A DNA stretch of 64,000 nt, from positions 1 through 64,000 of the forward strand of contig NZ_JACBGE010000026.1 in the NCBI RefSeq assembly GCF_021401345.1. The letters are read 5' to 3'. The notes beneath the pieces were generated by a model, which made no database searches, was not told the DNA's origin, and saw only the letters and a program-made list of their open reading frames with translations. The position numbers and the translations under genes were made by a program. Positions 44,026 to 54,423 of this stretch are shown here, one piece after another (the stretch's first letter is position 1; the number at the start of each line of letters is the position of its first letter). The DNA comes from Hydrogenophaga sp. NFH-34 (GTDB lineage: Bacteria > Pseudomonadota > Gammaproteobacteria > Burkholderiales > Burkholderiaceae_C).

Positions 44026-45186
44026 ATGACTGTCAGCCCTGCGCCCTCCAGCAATCCTTTGCTGGCCCTCCTGGACCTCATTTCCAGCGCGCTTGTCCTG
44101 TTCACGCCTGAAGGACGGGTGGCCTTCGCCAACCGTGCGGCCAAAAAGATACCGGCACGCCCGATTCTGAGTTTGCCCAGCGATCCGCAGATCAAGAATC
44201 TCATTCGCGACATCAGCCTGGGCGCGGGCCAACGCCAGGTCGAAGTCGATATCGACGTGAACTCGGATGAGGGCATGGTGCCGTTGCGCTGCACTTTTGC
44301 TCCGCGCCCCATTGCTGGCCTGGTGGCCATGGCGCTGACCGAGCGGCTGGTACTGCAGACGCCTGCCCCAGCGGACGAGCTGTCCACACCCGCACCCGCA
44401 CCGCCTCCACGGATGAGCCTGCAGCAGATCATGGACCTGCTGGAAGACGAACTCATGGGCCCCCTGGACAGCACAGCTTCTGCCCTGCGCGACCTGAATC
44501 TGCTGGATGACCACCCGGCGGCCCTGGCCGTGCAGGTCTTGCGTGAGCGGCTCGACCGGCTCTCCGACCTGATCGGTATTTTTGGCGACGATGTGCTGAT
44601 CGGCGACGACCGCATGGTCATGCCGGACATGGTGCGCGACATCTGCCAGGAACTGGCCCCGCTGGCCCGTGCGTCCGGTACCGGCTTCGTGCTCGAAGGC
44701 GACAAGGTCGATCTGCCCCCGGTCTATGGCAGCCAGCGGCTCATCCGGCGCGCGCTGATGGAATGCCTGCGCAACGCCATCGAGCACGCCGGCAAACCCA
44801 GCACCATCGACGAGAAAGCCTTGGTGCGTGTGCGCTTCCACTCGGCGGGGCATCACCTGCTGATCAACATCCGCAATCTGGGTGTGTTGCCCGGTGTCGC
44901 TCTCGAGCGCTACGCCCACGGCCTGTTCCGTCCGGTGGACGAGCCGGCATCGGCTGCCGAGGAACCCACCCTGCGCATCGGGCTGCCCATGAGTCACCGC
45001 ATCCTGCAGTTGCACGGGGGGCGGTTGCGCTACGACGGCACACCCGGAGAGATCGACGTGCGGCTGGAGATTCCCACGGGTGCCCGCCACCAGGACACAC
45101 AGCAGCTGGATCTGTTGCAGGCCCAGCTCTACGCGCAGGACCTGTCCCGCCTGATCGCCCGTTCACGCCCCCGGAGCCCCACATGA
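44026..45186 (+). CDS. Histidine-kinase-like protein lacking the phosphoacceptor histidine
   Basis: The 386-residue protein has a PAS-like front (LLDLISSALVLFTPEGRVAF), a helical region where a HisKA box would be but reading LLEDELMGPLDSTASALRDL (Asp instead of His before Glu), and an HATPase-like end (RRALMECLRNAIEHAG, LRIGLPMSHRILQLHGGRL). It may act as a phosphatase, an ATP-binding scaffold or a partner of the full kinase two genes on. ATG 43987 is an alternative start. Its stop overlaps the next start (ATGA). Confidence 0.7.
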   Translation: MTVSPAPSSNPLLALLDLISSALVLFTPEGRVAFANRAAKKIPARPILSLPSDPQIKNLIRDISLGAGQRQVEVDIDVNSDEGMVPLRCTFAPRPIAGLVAMALTERLVLQTPAPADELSTPAPAPPPRMSLQQIMDLLEDELMGPLDSTASALRDLNLLDDHPAALAVQVLRERLDRLSDLIGIFGDDVLIGDDRMVMPDMVRDICQELAPLARASGTGFVLEGDKVDLPPVYGSQRLIRRALMECLRNAIEHAGKPSTIDEKALVRVRFHSAGHHLLINIRNLGVLPGVALERYAHGLFRPVDEPASAAEEPTLRIGLPMSHRILQLHGGRLRYDGTPGEIDVRLEIPTGARHQDTQQLDLLQAQLYAQDLSRLIARSRPRSPT

Positions 45187-45563
45187 GCACCCGCATCCTG
45201 ATCGTCGATGACCACCCCGACATCCGCAAACTGATCCAGTTGACCCTGGAGCACCTGGAAGACGCCGAGCTGCACGAGACGGACAACGGCGGTGATGGCT
45301 GGCGCCTGGCGCAGAGCATCAAGCCCCACCTGATCCTCCTGGACGTGATGATGCCCGGCGAGCTCGATGGTTTCCAGGTGTGCCAGAAGATCAAGGCGGA
45401 CCCCGCGCTGTCGCACACCAAAGTCATCCTGCTGACGGCCCGCGCCCAGCAGACCGACCGTGCCCTGGGTGAGCAGGTGCAGTGCGACGCCTACCTCGCC
45501 AAGGCCTTCAGCCCCCTGAAGCTGCTGGAAACGGTCGACACCTTGCTCGGGCGATGCCGCTGA
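45183..45563 (+). CDS. Single-domain response regulator (CheY-like)
   Basis: The 126-residue receiver has the acidic pair VDDHPD, phosphoacceptor Asp54 (LILLDVMMPGELDGFQV), Thr in LLTARA and a Lys in YLAKAFSP. It has no output domain and probably passes phosphate or binds a partner. It is overlapped on both sides, with the kinase-like gene (ATGA) and the hybrid-size sensor kinase gene (TGATG), so all three are one coupled unit. Confidence 0.88.
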   Translation: MSTRILIVDDHPDIRKLIQLTLEHLEDAELHETDNGGDGWRLAQSIKPHLILLDVMMPGELDGFQVCQKIKADPALSHTKVILLTARAQQTDRALGEQVQCDAYLAKAFSPLKLLETVDTLLGRCR

Positions 45564-48208
45564 TGCCTGCATCGAAAACCGCCATTCCCAGCCCCCGGCA
45601 TGTGGCCATCCGAAAGCTTCAGTGCCTGGGCCACTGGTTGTCTCGCCAAAGCCTGCGCACGCAGGTCGACATTCTGGTCATCACGTGCACTCTGGCTTGC
45701 ACCCTCCTGCTCAGTCTCTACGCCTACCAGCGCCTGAGCGTCAACATCCAGCAGGACGCGCGTGCCTGGGCGACCTCTGCGTCGCGCCTGGCGGCGCACC
45801 TGGCCACCAGCACCGATCCGAACCGGCCTGAGGACATCTCTTTCGCCGCCCTGACCGGTGTGCTCGAAGAGACCGCGTCGCTCCCCGGTGTTCGCGAAGT
45901 CCGTCTGGTACGTCCGGACGGCTGGCTCCAGGTCCAGTCCGAACGACGCGACAACGCCACCGTGCGCAGCCTCTTCCCGCGCGGCCAGCGTGTGTCCCCT
46001 CCTGCCTCACCCCAGATCAACGGCCACAACACCATATCGGTTTACACGCTGTTGGCGGTTCCCGATATGCCCGACAGCATCCCAACGGCCACTGACTACC
46101 TGGAGCACGGCTGGATCGAAGTGCACGTGTCCACCCAGGGCGCGCTGCTGGGCGCTGCCTCCGAGTGGTTCACCAGTTGGCTGCTGACCATGGGGGCCCT
46201 GACCGCAGCGCTGTTCATCCTTCGGCGCTGCCTCATGAAGTCGATCGGGCCGATCATGGCCTTGGCCAAGCTCTCGACACAGATCGCTCAGTCGCCCGGC
46301 CTCACCGCCCACGTGCCCTGGAGCAGCCGCGAGGTGCGGCGGCTGGGTCTGGCACTCAATGCCGCGTCGCGTGAACTGGGGTTCCAGATCGGCCACACAC
46401 AACGGCAACTGTCGCGCCTGCGAGCGGTGCTGGACACGGCCGCCGACGCCATCATCAGCGTCACGCCCCAGGGCCTGATCGACAACGCCAACCGTGCCAG
46501 CGAACACATCTTCGGCCCCACGTCAGGGGCCTTGCATGGGGCGCCACTGACGCTGATCCTGCCCAGCCTGAGGATTCAGGAACTGGAGCAACTGATGCGC
46601 AACGGCACGCTCATTCACAGCACCAAGAGCCGTACCTGCCGGATCGAATGCCAGGCCCTGCGCGGCAACGGCACAGCGTTTCCGGTGGATGTGCTGATCA
46701 GCGAAGTCAACAACGATCCGGACATCCGCTACACCTGCATCGTGCGTGACCTGACCGACCGCAAGCTCGATCACGAGAACCTGACGCTCTACAGCCGCGC
46801 GGTCGACTGCGCGCTCAATGGCATCGTGATCAGCGACGCCCGCAAGCTGGCCCATCCCATCGTCTACGCCAATCGCGCCTTCAGCCGGATCACCGGCTAT
46901 GCACCGCAAGATGTACTGGGGCAGGACCTGTCCATCCTTGACGGCGCAGCCACCAATCCGGAAGACCTGGCGCTGCTGGCGGAGACCATGCACCGCGGCG
47001 GATCGCTCACGACCACGCTCGTCCACCACCGCCGGGAGGGCGCCCCTTTCCACAACAAACTGTCGATTTCACCGGTCCGCAATGACGCCGGAGTCATCAC
47101 CCACTACATCCATGTGATGGAGGACGTCACAGGCCAGATCGAGGTCAAGCAGCGCCTGATCGAGCGCACCGCACGTCTCAACGCGGCCTTTCACCTCAGT
47201 CCCGACGGTTTTGCGGTGTTCGACAAGGACGGCGAACTCACCTCCACCAATCCTTCCATGCGGGCGATGATCGGCATTCCCCCGGAACAGTGCAATGGCC
47301 AGGAATTCGACGCGTGGTTCCGTTCGCTGTGCGAAAACCCCGAGACCTACCGGCCCGTCGAGCAGGTGGGCACCGCCAATCTGCGCGACGTCATGATCCT
47401 CACGCACCCCTACCCCCGCGTGGTGCAACGCGAAGTGCGGCGCAATCTGGCCGGCAGTGGCGAAACCATTCTGTACTTCCAGGACATCACGCAGCAAACG
47501 GAACTCGATCGCATCAAGAGCGACTTCCTGGCCACCGCAGCGCATGAACTGAGAACGCCGCTGGCCAGCATCCTCGGCTTCACCGAGCTGATGCTGCATC
47601 GCGAATACCCCGAGCACAAGCGGCGCGAACTCCTGCAAACGGTGCACCGCCAGAGCGAATTGCTGTCGCACCTGATTCAGGAACTGCTCGACCTTTCACG
47701 CATCGAAGCGCGGCAAGGTAAAGACTTTCACATCGTTCCAACGCGGCTGGGTGACATCATCGACAACGCGGTGGCCGACATGGGTCACCAAGAAGCCGGT
47801 CGCACCATTCACGTTGAAGGGGCGCTGGCACTTCAGGTCATGGCTGACACCGAAAAAATCGAACGTGCGTTGCTCAACCTGCTGAGCAACGCGTTCAAGT
47901 ACTCGCCCCCGGGCAGCCAGATCCGCCTGACGGTGGACACCGATGCCAGCGAGGGGGCGGCCTGTGCACGCATCCGGATCAGCGATGAAGGTCTGGGCAT
48001 GACGCCAGCGCAAATGGCGCGCGCGTTCGAGCGCTTCTATCGCGCCGACACCTCGGGCAGGGTTCCAGGCACCGGCCTGGGCCTGTCCATCGTCAAGGAA
48101 ATCGCCGAGCTGCACGGTGGATCGGTTGGCCTCAGCAGCAAGCCGGGACAGGGCACCACCGCCACGCTGCGGCTGCGCCTGAGCCCCACCCCGCCCCAGG
48201 CCGACTGA
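45563..48208 (+). CDS. Multi-PAS membrane sensor histidine kinase
   Basis: The 881-residue kinase has two membrane helices (about 35-55 and 205-226) flanking an extracytoplasmic domain, a HAMP-like linker, three PAS regions (RAVLDTAADAIISVTPQGLI, RAVDCALNGIVISDARKLAH, LNAAFHLSPDGFAVFDKDGE), HisKA with His near 661 (TAAHELRTPLASILGF) and an HATPase domain (NLLSNAFKYSP, DEGLGM, GTGLGLSIVKEIAELHGG). The TGATG junction with the receiver gene fixes the start. Signal unknown. It is the likely phosphodonor of the neighbouring receiver. Confidence 0.88.
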   Translation: MPASKTAIPSPRHVAIRKLQCLGHWLSRQSLRTQVDILVITCTLACTLLLSLYAYQRLSVNIQQDARAWATSASRLAAHLATSTDPNRPEDISFAALTGVLEETASLPGVREVRLVRPDGWLQVQSERRDNATVRSLFPRGQRVSPPASPQINGHNTISVYTLLAVPDMPDSIPTATDYLEHGWIEVHVSTQGALLGAASEWFTSWLLTMGALTAALFILRRCLMKSIGPIMALAKLSTQIAQSPGLTAHVPWSSREVRRLGLALNAASRELGFQIGHTQRQLSRLRAVLDTAADAIISVTPQGLIDNANRASEHIFGPTSGALHGAPLTLILPSLRIQELEQLMRNGTLIHSTKSRTCRIECQALRGNGTAFPVDVLISEVNNDPDIRYTCIVRDLTDRKLDHENLTLYSRAVDCALNGIVISDARKLAHPIVYANRAFSRITGYAPQDVLGQDLSILDGAATNPEDLALLAETMHRGGSLTTTLVHHRREGAPFHNKLSISPVRNDAGVITHYIHVMEDVTGQIEVKQRLIERTARLNAAFHLSPDGFAVFDKDGELTSTNPSMRAMIGIPPEQCNGQEFDAWFRSLCENPETYRPVEQVGTANLRDVMILTHPYPRVVQREVRRNLAGSGETILYFQDITQQTELDRIKSDFLATAAHELRTPLASILGFTELMLHREYPEHKRRELLQTVHRQSELLSHLIQELLDLSRIEARQGKDFHIVPTRLGDIIDNAVADMGHQEAGRTIHVEGALALQVMADTEKIERALLNLLSNAFKYSPPGSQIRLTVDTDASEGAACARIRISDEGLGMTPAQMARAFERFYRADTSGRVPGTGLGLSIVKEIAELHGGSVGLSSKPGQGTTATLRLRLSPTPPQAD

Positions 48209-48220
48209 CCCAGCACTGTC

Positions 48221-49441
48221 TCAATCAGGCAGGAACAGTGCCTGCACGTCGCTCAGAAAATCGAAGCCGAGGGCGGTGGGCATGACCTCGTCGCCCCGTA
48301 CGGTGAGCCAGCCACGCTGTTCGGCCTCGCGCAGGCGGGCAGCCAGGCTCGACAGCGGCAGGCCGGTGCGGGCCGCGAAATCGGTGAGCAGAAACCCTTC
48401 ACGCAGACGCAGGGCATTGAGCATGTACTCAAAAGGCAGGTCGCGCCGCGCCACCTCGTCGACGCTCACCACCGGATCGCCCGCCAGAGCCTTTTCCATG
48501 TAGAGCCGCGGCTCGCGCGCCCGCACCTGCCGCACCACGCGGTGCGCAAAACTGAGCTTGCTGTGCGCTCCGGCGCCCAGCCCCAGGTAGTCGCCGAACT
48601 GCCAGTAGTTCAGGTTGTGGCGGCTGCGATGCCCCGGCCGGGCGTAGGCCGAGACTTCGTAGCGCTGCAACCCGGCTTCGCCGGTGCGCTCGGTGATGCG
48701 GTCCAGCATCGCGTAGGCGTCGTCCTCCTCCGGTACGGCAGGCGGAAACTTGGCGAACACCGTATTCGGTTCGATGGTCAGGTGGTAGATGGAAATGTGC
48801 GGCGGCTGGAAATCCAGCGCGGTGCGGATGTCCTGCTCGCATTCGGCCAGCGACTGCCCGGGCAGCGCATACATCACGTCGAGGTTGAAGGTGTCGAAAG
48901 CCTGGGCCGCCTCTTCGACGGCAGCCAGCGCCTGGGCCCGGTCGTGCACGCGGCCCAGGGCCTTCAGGTGCCGGTCGTTGAAGCTCTGCACCCCGATCGA
49001 CAGGCGCGTGACGCCGGCCTGGCGGAAGGCGCGGAAACGGTCGCGCTCGAACGTGCCGGGGTTGGCTTCGAGCGTGATTTCGGCGTCGGCGTCGAGCCGT
49101 ACCCGCGCCCGCAGATCGGCCAAGAGGCGATCGATCGCCTCGGGCGAAAACAGGCTGGGCGTGCCGCCTCCGATGAACACGCTGTGGACCGGACGACCCC
49201 AGATCAGCGGCAGCGCGGCTTCCAGATCGGCGCGCAGGGCATCCAGGTAGGCCTGCTCGGGCAGCGGTGCCCCGGCGGCGGCCGTCGCCGACCACTCGTG
49301 GGAATTGAAGTCGCAGTACGGGCACTTCTTCAGGCACCACGGCAGGTGCACATACAGCGACAGGGGAGGCAGGCCTTGCAGTTGCAAGGTGCCGGGGCGC
49401 ATCCAGTGGCGGACGTCGCTCCAGTGGGGCGTTTCGCTCAT
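48221..49441 (-). CDS. hemW: Radical SAM heme chaperone HemW
   Basis: The 406-residue protein has the radical SAM cluster motif CLKKCPYC (CxxxCxxC) after LSLYVHLPW, then FIGGGTPSLFSPE, LEANPGTFERDRFRAFRQAG and the HemW C-terminal domain. HemW binds heme and S-adenosylmethionine and is now viewed as a heme-insertion chaperone, although often labelled oxygen-independent coproporphyrinogen oxidase. It follows rdgB on an ATGA overlap in the rph-rdgB-hemW unit. Confidence 0.93.
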   Translation of the reverse strand: MSETPHWSDVRHWMRPGTLQLQGLPPLSLYVHLPWCLKKCPYCDFNSHEWSATAAAGAPLPEQAYLDALRADLEAALPLIWGRPVHSVFIGGGTPSLFSPEAIDRLLADLRARVRLDADAEITLEANPGTFERDRFRAFRQAGVTRLSIGVQSFNDRHLKALGRVHDRAQALAAVEEAAQAFDTFNLDVMYALPGQSLAECEQDIRTALDFQPPHISIYHLTIEPNTVFAKFPPAVPEEDDAYAMLDRITERTGEAGLQRYEVSAYARPGHRSRHNLNYWQFGDYLGLGAGAHSKLSFAHRVVRQVRAREPRLYMEKALAGDPVVSVDEVARRDLPFEYMLNALRLREGFLLTDFAARTGLPLSSLAARLREAEQRGWLTVRGDEVMPTALGFDFLSDVQALFLPD

Positions 49442-50046
49442 GGCTGAGCAAACCAGCGGGTGCGCATCAGCTCAAGCATCTGCCGGGCGGCTTTGCCCCG
49501 GTGGCTGTGGGCGTTCTTGACCGCTGGCGGCAATTGCGCGAACGTCTGGCCGAATTCGGGCAGGAACATGACCGGGTCGAACCCGAAACCCTGCTCACCC
49601 ACGGGAGCCTGCGTGATCAGGCCGGGCGCCCGGCCCGTGGCCACCAGCGGCTCCGGGTCGTCGGCACTGCGCAGCGCCACCAGGGTGCTGACCAGCGCGG
49701 CACGCCGGTCGCTCACACCCTGCATCTGTTCAAGCAAGGCCCGCACATTGTTGGTGTCACCCTTCTCGTAGCCGAAGCGCGTGGCGTAGTAGGCGGTGTC
49801 GACACCGGGTTGCCCACCGAAAGCCTCCACGCACAGACCGGCATCGTCGGCCAGCGCCGGCAGACCGCTCACTTGTGCGGCGTGCCGGGCCTTGGCCAGC
49901 GCGTTTTCGATGAAGGTGTGGTGGGGCTCGGGGGCTTCGGGAATCCCCAGTTCGGCCTGCCGCACCAGTTCCACGCCCAGCGGCGCAAACAGCGCCTGCA
50001 ACTCGGCCAGCTTGCCCGGGTTGTTGGATGCAAGGACCAGCTTCAT
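49438..50046 (-). CDS. rdgB: XTP/dITP pyrophosphatase
   Basis: The 202-residue HAM1/RdgB enzyme removes non-canonical purine triphosphates such as dITP and XTP. It starts with [20 protein letters not shown] and has [31 protein letters not shown] and the [12 protein letters not shown] and [10 protein letters not shown] blocks. It overlaps rph and hemW by four bases at each end. Confidence 0.95.
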   Translation of the reverse strand: MKLVLASNNPGKLAELQALFAPLGVELVRQAELGIPEAPEPHHTFIENALAKARHAAQVSGLPALADDAGLCVEAFGGQPGVDTAYYATRFGYEKGDTNNVRALLEQMQGVSDRRAALVSTLVALRSADDPEPLVATGRAPGLITQAPVGEQGFGFDPVMFLPEFGQTFAQLPPAVKNAHSHRGKAARQMLELMRTRWFAQP

Positions 50047-50771
50047 GCGCCCAATGCCGCCTTCTGGGCACCGATCAGTTCGCCAATGCCTTTTTCGGCC
50101 AGCGCCAGCAGCGCGTCCATTTCCTTGCGGGTGAAGGCCACGCCCTCGGCCGTGCCCTGCACCTCCACGTAGTGACCGGCGCCGGTCATGACCACGTTCA
50201 TGTCGGTATCGCAGGCCGAGTCTTCCACGTACTCCAGGTCCAGCAACGGTTGCCCGTCCAGGATACCGACCGAGATCGCGGCCACGTGGTCCTTGATCGG
50301 CGACGCTGCCAGCTTGCCTTCGGCGATGAGTTTGTTCACCGCGTCCTGGGCCGCCACGAAAGCGCCGGTGATGCTGGCGGTGCGCGTACCGCCGTCGGCC
50401 TGCAGCACGTCACAGTCGAGCGAAATCGTGCGCTCGCCCAAGGCTTTGAGGTCGAACACCGCGCGCAGCGAACGCCCGATCAGGCGCTGGATTTCCTGTG
50501 TGCGCCCGGTCTGCTTGCCCTTGGCGGCTTCGCGGCTGCTGCGGGTGTGGGTGGCGCGCGGCAGCATGCCGTATTCGGCCGTCACCCAGCCTTCGCCGCT
50601 GCCTTTTTTGTGGGGCGGCACTTTTTCTTCCACCGACGCGGTACACAGCACCTTGGTGTGGCCGAATTCGATCAGCACCGAGCCCTCGGCGTGCATCGTG
50701 TAGCCGCGGGTGATGCGCACGGGGCGCAAGGCATCGGCGGCCCGTTGGCCAGGCCGGGAGGAAACAGTCAT
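50043..50771 (-). CDS. rph: Ribonuclease PH
   Basis: The 242-residue phosphorolytic exonuclease trims tRNA 3' ends. It shows [40 protein letters not shown] with the RNA-binding arginines, [20 protein letters not shown] and [19 protein letters not shown]. Length is normal. It starts a chain of overlapping genes with rdgB and hemW; 135 bases separate it from the PP2C gene upstream. Confidence 0.95.
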   Translation of the reverse strand: MTVSSRPGQRAADALRPVRITRGYTMHAEGSVLIEFGHTKVLCTASVEEKVPPHKKGSGEGWVTAEYGMLPRATHTRSSREAAKGKQTGRTQEIQRLIGRSLRAVFDLKALGERTISLDCDVLQADGGTRTASITGAFVAAQDAVNKLIAEGKLAASPIKDHVAAISVGILDGQPLLDLEYVEDSACDTDMNVVMTGAGHYVEVQGTAEGVAFTRKEMDALLALAEKGIGELIGAQKAALGA

Positions 50772-50906
50772 GGGAAAACCTCGAAATCAGTGATGAACTG
50801 GGTGATGAGCCGTCAGGCCGACAGGCCGGACGCTCAGCCCGGAATGCGGCAACACCGGCTCGACCGCGCCACCCCTGGGGTGCGGTGGTCACAGAGGTGA
50901 CGAGCG

Positions 50907-51806
50907 CTACGCATTTTTTTCCGCTGTGCGCCGGATCGCCTCGTTGATTTCGGCAATCGAACGCTCGATCGCCTCGTCATCCAGATCCTCGACCGACGGA
51001 TCGGGCACGCCCGACTGGATGGTCGAGGCGAAAACGCCTTCTTCGATGTCTTCGGTCGACACCCGGGTGGTCTGGAATTCGTCGGGCGTCTCCCATTCCA
51101 TCGCCAGCACGGTGACGTTGTCGCAACGTGGACCGCCCCGTTTGAGGGCCATTTCGACCAGCTCAGGCACGGCGTGTTCGAGCGGATGCCGGGCCAGTTG
51201 GTCCGCAATCTCGAAATCCTTGACGGTGCTCCACAGCCCGTCCGAACACAGCAGCACCCGGTCGCCCTGTTGCAGTTGCACCGGGCCGGAAACGTCGTAC
51301 ACCGGCTTGGCGGGCGAGCCCAGGCACGTGAAGAGGATGTTGCGGTTGATGTGCTCGGTGGAGCGGCCCAGGTGGGCCTGTTGCTCGATGTAGGAATGGT
51401 CGCGCGTGCGGGTCAGCAACTCCCCTTCGCGCACCAGGTACAGACGGGAATCACCGCAGTGAATCCAGTGCACGTGGTTGCGTTCCATCACCGCCGCCAC
51501 CAGCGTGGTGCGCGGGGTGTCCAGCATGCCTTTTTCCGCAGCGTACCGGATGATCTGGTGGTGGGCAGCCATCAGCGCGCTGGAGAGGAAGTCCGGCACC
51601 TCGCGCACGGTCGGGCTGGCCGCCTTCTGGAAATAGGCCGAAAAGGTCTGCAGGGCCAACTGGGCCGCCATGGCACCCTCGGGATGGCCCCCCATGCCAT
51701 CGGCCAGCACGAACAGCCCGGACTCGCGGGTATATGCATACCCCATGCGGTCCTCGTTGCGTTCGCGCCCTCCCTGCCGACTGATCTGATAGACCGAAAA
51801 CTTCAT
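50907..51806 (-). CDS. PP2C-family Ser/Thr protein phosphatase
   Basis: The 299-residue phosphatase has the metal-binding blocks GRERNEDRMGYAY, VLADGMGGHPEGAMAAQLAL, HCGDSRLYLVREGELLTRT and LLCSDGLWSTV and a C-terminal acidic tail (VEDLDDEAIERSIAEINEAI). It removes phosphate from Ser/Thr. Its start overlaps the kinase gene upstream (ATGA), so it is the cognate antagonist of that kinase. Confidence 0.92.
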   Translation of the reverse strand: MKFSVYQISRQGGRERNEDRMGYAYTRESGLFVLADGMGGHPEGAMAAQLALQTFSAYFQKAASPTVREVPDFLSSALMAAHHQIIRYAAEKGMLDTPRTTLVAAVMERNHVHWIHCGDSRLYLVREGELLTRTRDHSYIEQQAHLGRSTEHINRNILFTCLGSPAKPVYDVSGPVQLQQGDRVLLCSDGLWSTVKDFEIADQLARHPLEHAVPELVEMALKRGGPRCDNVTVLAMEWETPDEFQTTRVSTEDIEEGVFASTIQSGVPDPSVEDLDDEAIERSIAEINEAIRRTAEKNA

Positions 51807-52810
51807 TTGAAGCGGGTCCCTGCGGCGGTGGTCTTGCGGGCCGCCCGTTTGTTGTCGGAAACGATGTTGTCGAACTGCAGACGCATCTTTTCAGCCACTG
51901 TCAGCTTGGTGTAGCTGCGTTCCGTCTCCCGACTGAGTTCCTTCTGCAAGGCAAACACCGACTGCGGGCGGGACAGCGGATCGAGCGACATGCACCATTC
52001 GACCACCTCGATCAGGTTGTCGGAATAAACACCGCGCAGACGCGACAGTGCCAGCGACAGACGGTCTTTTTCCAGCCGCTGAGGCGCATCGTTGGGCGGG
52101 TAGCCCTGCATGCTGGCGTAGATGCAGGCGCCGATGGCGTAGATGTCGGTCCACGGCCCCATGCTCGAGTCGCGCCGGTACATCTCGGGCGCGGCAAAAC
52201 CGGGCGTGTACATCGGACGGATGAAGTTGCCTTCCTTGCTCAGCACTTCGCGGGCAGCACCGAAGTCGATCAGCACCGCGCGGTTGTCGTCGGTGATGAA
52301 GATGTTGGCCGGCTTGATGTCCAGGTGCAGCATCTTGTGCTGGTGCACGATGCGCAGGCCACGCAGCACCTCGTCGTAGAGCGAACGGATGGTCGACTCG
52401 CGAAACACCTTCTGCTTCTTGAGCTCGCGCGCGGTGATGATGAATTCCTGCAGGGAAGCCCCCTCCAGGTAGTTCATCACCATGTAGACGGTCTCGTTCT
52501 CGCGAAAGAAGTTGAGCACGCTCACCACCGACTGGTGGGAGATCTGCGCCAGCGCGCGCCCTTCTTCAAAAAAGCTCTTGAGCCCCAGCCGGTAGAGTGA
52601 GAGCTTTTCCGGCTGCACCTGGGGCAGCAGTTCACCAGGCCCGCGGGAAGCCAGCGACGATGGCAGGTATTCCTTGATGGCGACCTGCTGGCCCTCGGTG
52701 TCCACGGCCAGATAAACCACCCCGAATCCGCCCGCCGCCAGTTTCTTGACAATGCGGTAGCCGCCGATCACGGTGTCCGGCGGCAAGGGGGCGGGCTTGA
52801 CCTTTGACAT
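51803..52810 (-). CDS. Hanks-type Ser/Thr protein kinase
   Basis: The 335-residue cytoplasmic kinase has the glycine loop KLAAGGFGVVYLA, ATP lysine in VAIKEYLPSSLASR, catalytic HLDIKPANI, metal-binding DFGAARE and APEMY. There is no membrane segment or extracellular sensor domain. ATG 52810 was preferred to a start 14 codons earlier. It is coupled to the PP2C gene and diverges from yicC across 61 bases. Confidence 0.92.
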   Translation of the reverse strand: MSKVKPAPLPPDTVIGGYRIVKKLAAGGFGVVYLAVDTEGQQVAIKEYLPSSLASRGPGELLPQVQPEKLSLYRLGLKSFFEEGRALAQISHQSVVSVLNFFRENETVYMVMNYLEGASLQEFIITARELKKQKVFRESTIRSLYDEVLRGLRIVHQHKMLHLDIKPANIFITDDNRAVLIDFGAAREVLSKEGNFIRPMYTPGFAAPEMYRRDSSMGPWTDIYAIGACIYASMQGYPPNDAPQRLEKDRLSLALSRLRGVYSDNLIEVVEWCMSLDPLSRPQSVFALQKELSRETERSYTKLTVAEKMRLQFDNIVSDNKRAARKTTAAGTRFK

Positions 52811-52871
52811 AATTTGAACGGCTTCCGGAACGCCTCGTTTTGGACCACTCAACTTCAGGGCCCCATATTCG

Positions 52872-53777
52872 ATGGCAGTTTACAGCATGACCGGCTACGC
52901 CACAGCCCAAACTGGCGGGCCTGCGCAAGGCAGTTCCGACACTCCCCAGGCCGCGCTCGGTCTGGAAATCCGCTCGGTCAACAGCCGCTTTCTCGATCTG
53001 GTTTTCAAGTTGCCGGAAGACCTGCGCGGCACCGAACCCGCTCTGCGCGAGCTGCTGTCCAGCCGGCTCAAGCGCGGCAAAGTGGAGGTGCGCGCCTGGA
53101 TCGAAGGCCGCAGCGACAGCGGCCCGCCAGCCCCCAACCCCTCGGATCTGCAGCGCCTGGTGAACCTGCAGGACGGCATCCAGGCCTGGTGCCCCAAAGC
53201 CGCTCCGCTGTCGGTGGCCGAGATCCTGCAACTGACCTCGCGCCAGCAGGCCCAGCCCGGCCGCTGGAACGACAGCCTGCTGACACTGGCCCAGACCACC
53301 CTGGGCGGCCTGATCGAGGCCCGCGAGCGCGAAGGCCAGAAGCTGGCCGCCATGCTCAAAGACCGGCTCGGGCAACTGCGCAAGCTCGCCAAAGAGGCCC
53401 AGCCCCTGGTGCCCGAACTGGTGGCCCAGCAGCGGCAGCGCTTTCTGGACCGCTGGAACGAGGCCCTGGGCAATGCCGGCGCCGATGCCGCCAGCGCCAG
53501 TGCCCAGGACCGGGCACTCGCCGAGGCCACGGCCTTTGCCATCCGCATCGACGTGGCGGAAGAACTGACCCGCCTGGCCGCTCACCTGGACGAAATTGAA
53601 CGCCTGCTCAAAAAGGGCGGCGAAACCGGCAAACGGCTGGACTTCCTGATCCAGGAGTTGCACCGGGAAGCCAACACCCTGGGCGCCAAATCCTCCAGCC
53701 TGGAGCTCACCCGCATCTCGGTGGACATGAAAGTCCTGATCGAGCAGATGCGTGAGCAAGTGCAGAACATCGAATGA
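52872..53777 (+). CDS. yicC: YicC-family endoribonuclease
   Basis: The 301-residue protein has the YicC start [11 protein letters not shown] and [20 protein letters not shown], and the C-terminal DUF1732 block [20 protein letters not shown]. YicC has been described as an RNA-degrading enzyme. It overlaps gmk by four bases, and yicC-gmk-rpoZ is a typical order in betaproteobacteria. Confidence 0.93.
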   Translation: MAVYSMTGYATAQTGGPAQGSSDTPQAALGLEIRSVNSRFLDLVFKLPEDLRGTEPALRELLSSRLKRGKVEVRAWIEGRSDSGPPAPNPSDLQRLVNLQDGIQAWCPKAAPLSVAEILQLTSRQQAQPGRWNDSLLTLAQTTLGGLIEAREREGQKLAAMLKDRLGQLRKLAKEAQPLVPELVAQQRQRFLDRWNEALGNAGADAASASAQDRALAEATAFAIRIDVAEELTRLAAHLDEIERLLKKGGETGKRLDFLIQELHREANTLGAKSSSLELTRISVDMKVLIEQMREQVQNIE

Positions 53778-54406
53778 CCAAGGCCATGGACTACCCTGGA
53801 AACCTGTTTGTCGTGGCGGCCCCCAGCGGTGCCGGCAAGTCCAGCCTCGTGAAAGCCCTGATGGAGCTGGACAAGCGGGTCTCGCCCTCCGTGTCCCACA
53901 CCACCCGCGCGCCGCGTGGCCAGGAGGTGCACGGCCGCGAATACTATTTCGTCAGCCACGAGACCTTCGACCAGATGGTCACGCAGAACGCTTTCCTGGA
54001 ATGGGCCAGCGTGCACGGCAACCGCTACGGCACCTCCAAGACCGCCATCGAGCAGCGCATGTCCCAGGGGGTTGATGTGGTGCTGGAGATCGACTTCCAG
54101 GGGGCCATCCAGGTCAAGCGGATCTTTCCCAACGCGGTCCTGGTCTTCATCCTCCCCCCCAGCTGGGAGGAACTGCGCTCGCGGCTGGAGCGCCGCAACG
54201 AGGACAGTGCCGAAACCATCGAGCTGCGCCTGCAGAACGCGGCCCAGGAAATGGCCCACGCCCGGGAATTCGATTTCGTTATAATCAACGAGTTGTTCGA
54301 GCGTGCGCTTTTCGACCTGAAAGCCATCGTCCACGCTCAGCGCCTGCGTTATGGAGCGCAGCGCATCGCCCGCGCCGACACCTTTGGCGCCCTCAACATT
54401 CACTGA
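53774..54406 (+). CDS. gmk: Guanylate kinase
   Basis: The 210-residue enzyme phosphorylates GMP to GDP. It has P-loop APSGAGKSS, the GMP-binding [28 protein letters not shown] and [14 protein letters not shown]. It starts at the ATGA overlap with yicC and lies 17 bases before rpoZ. Confidence 0.96.
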   Translation: MTKAMDYPGNLFVVAAPSGAGKSSLVKALMELDKRVSPSVSHTTRAPRGQEVHGREYYFVSHETFDQMVTQNAFLEWASVHGNRYGTSKTAIEQRMSQGVDVVLEIDFQGAIQVKRIFPNAVLVFILPPSWEELRSRLERRNEDSAETIELRLQNAAQEMAHAREFDFVIINELFERALFDLKAIVHAQRLRYGAQRIARADTFGALNIH

Positions 54407-54423
54407 CTTTCCGAGAGAACGCC

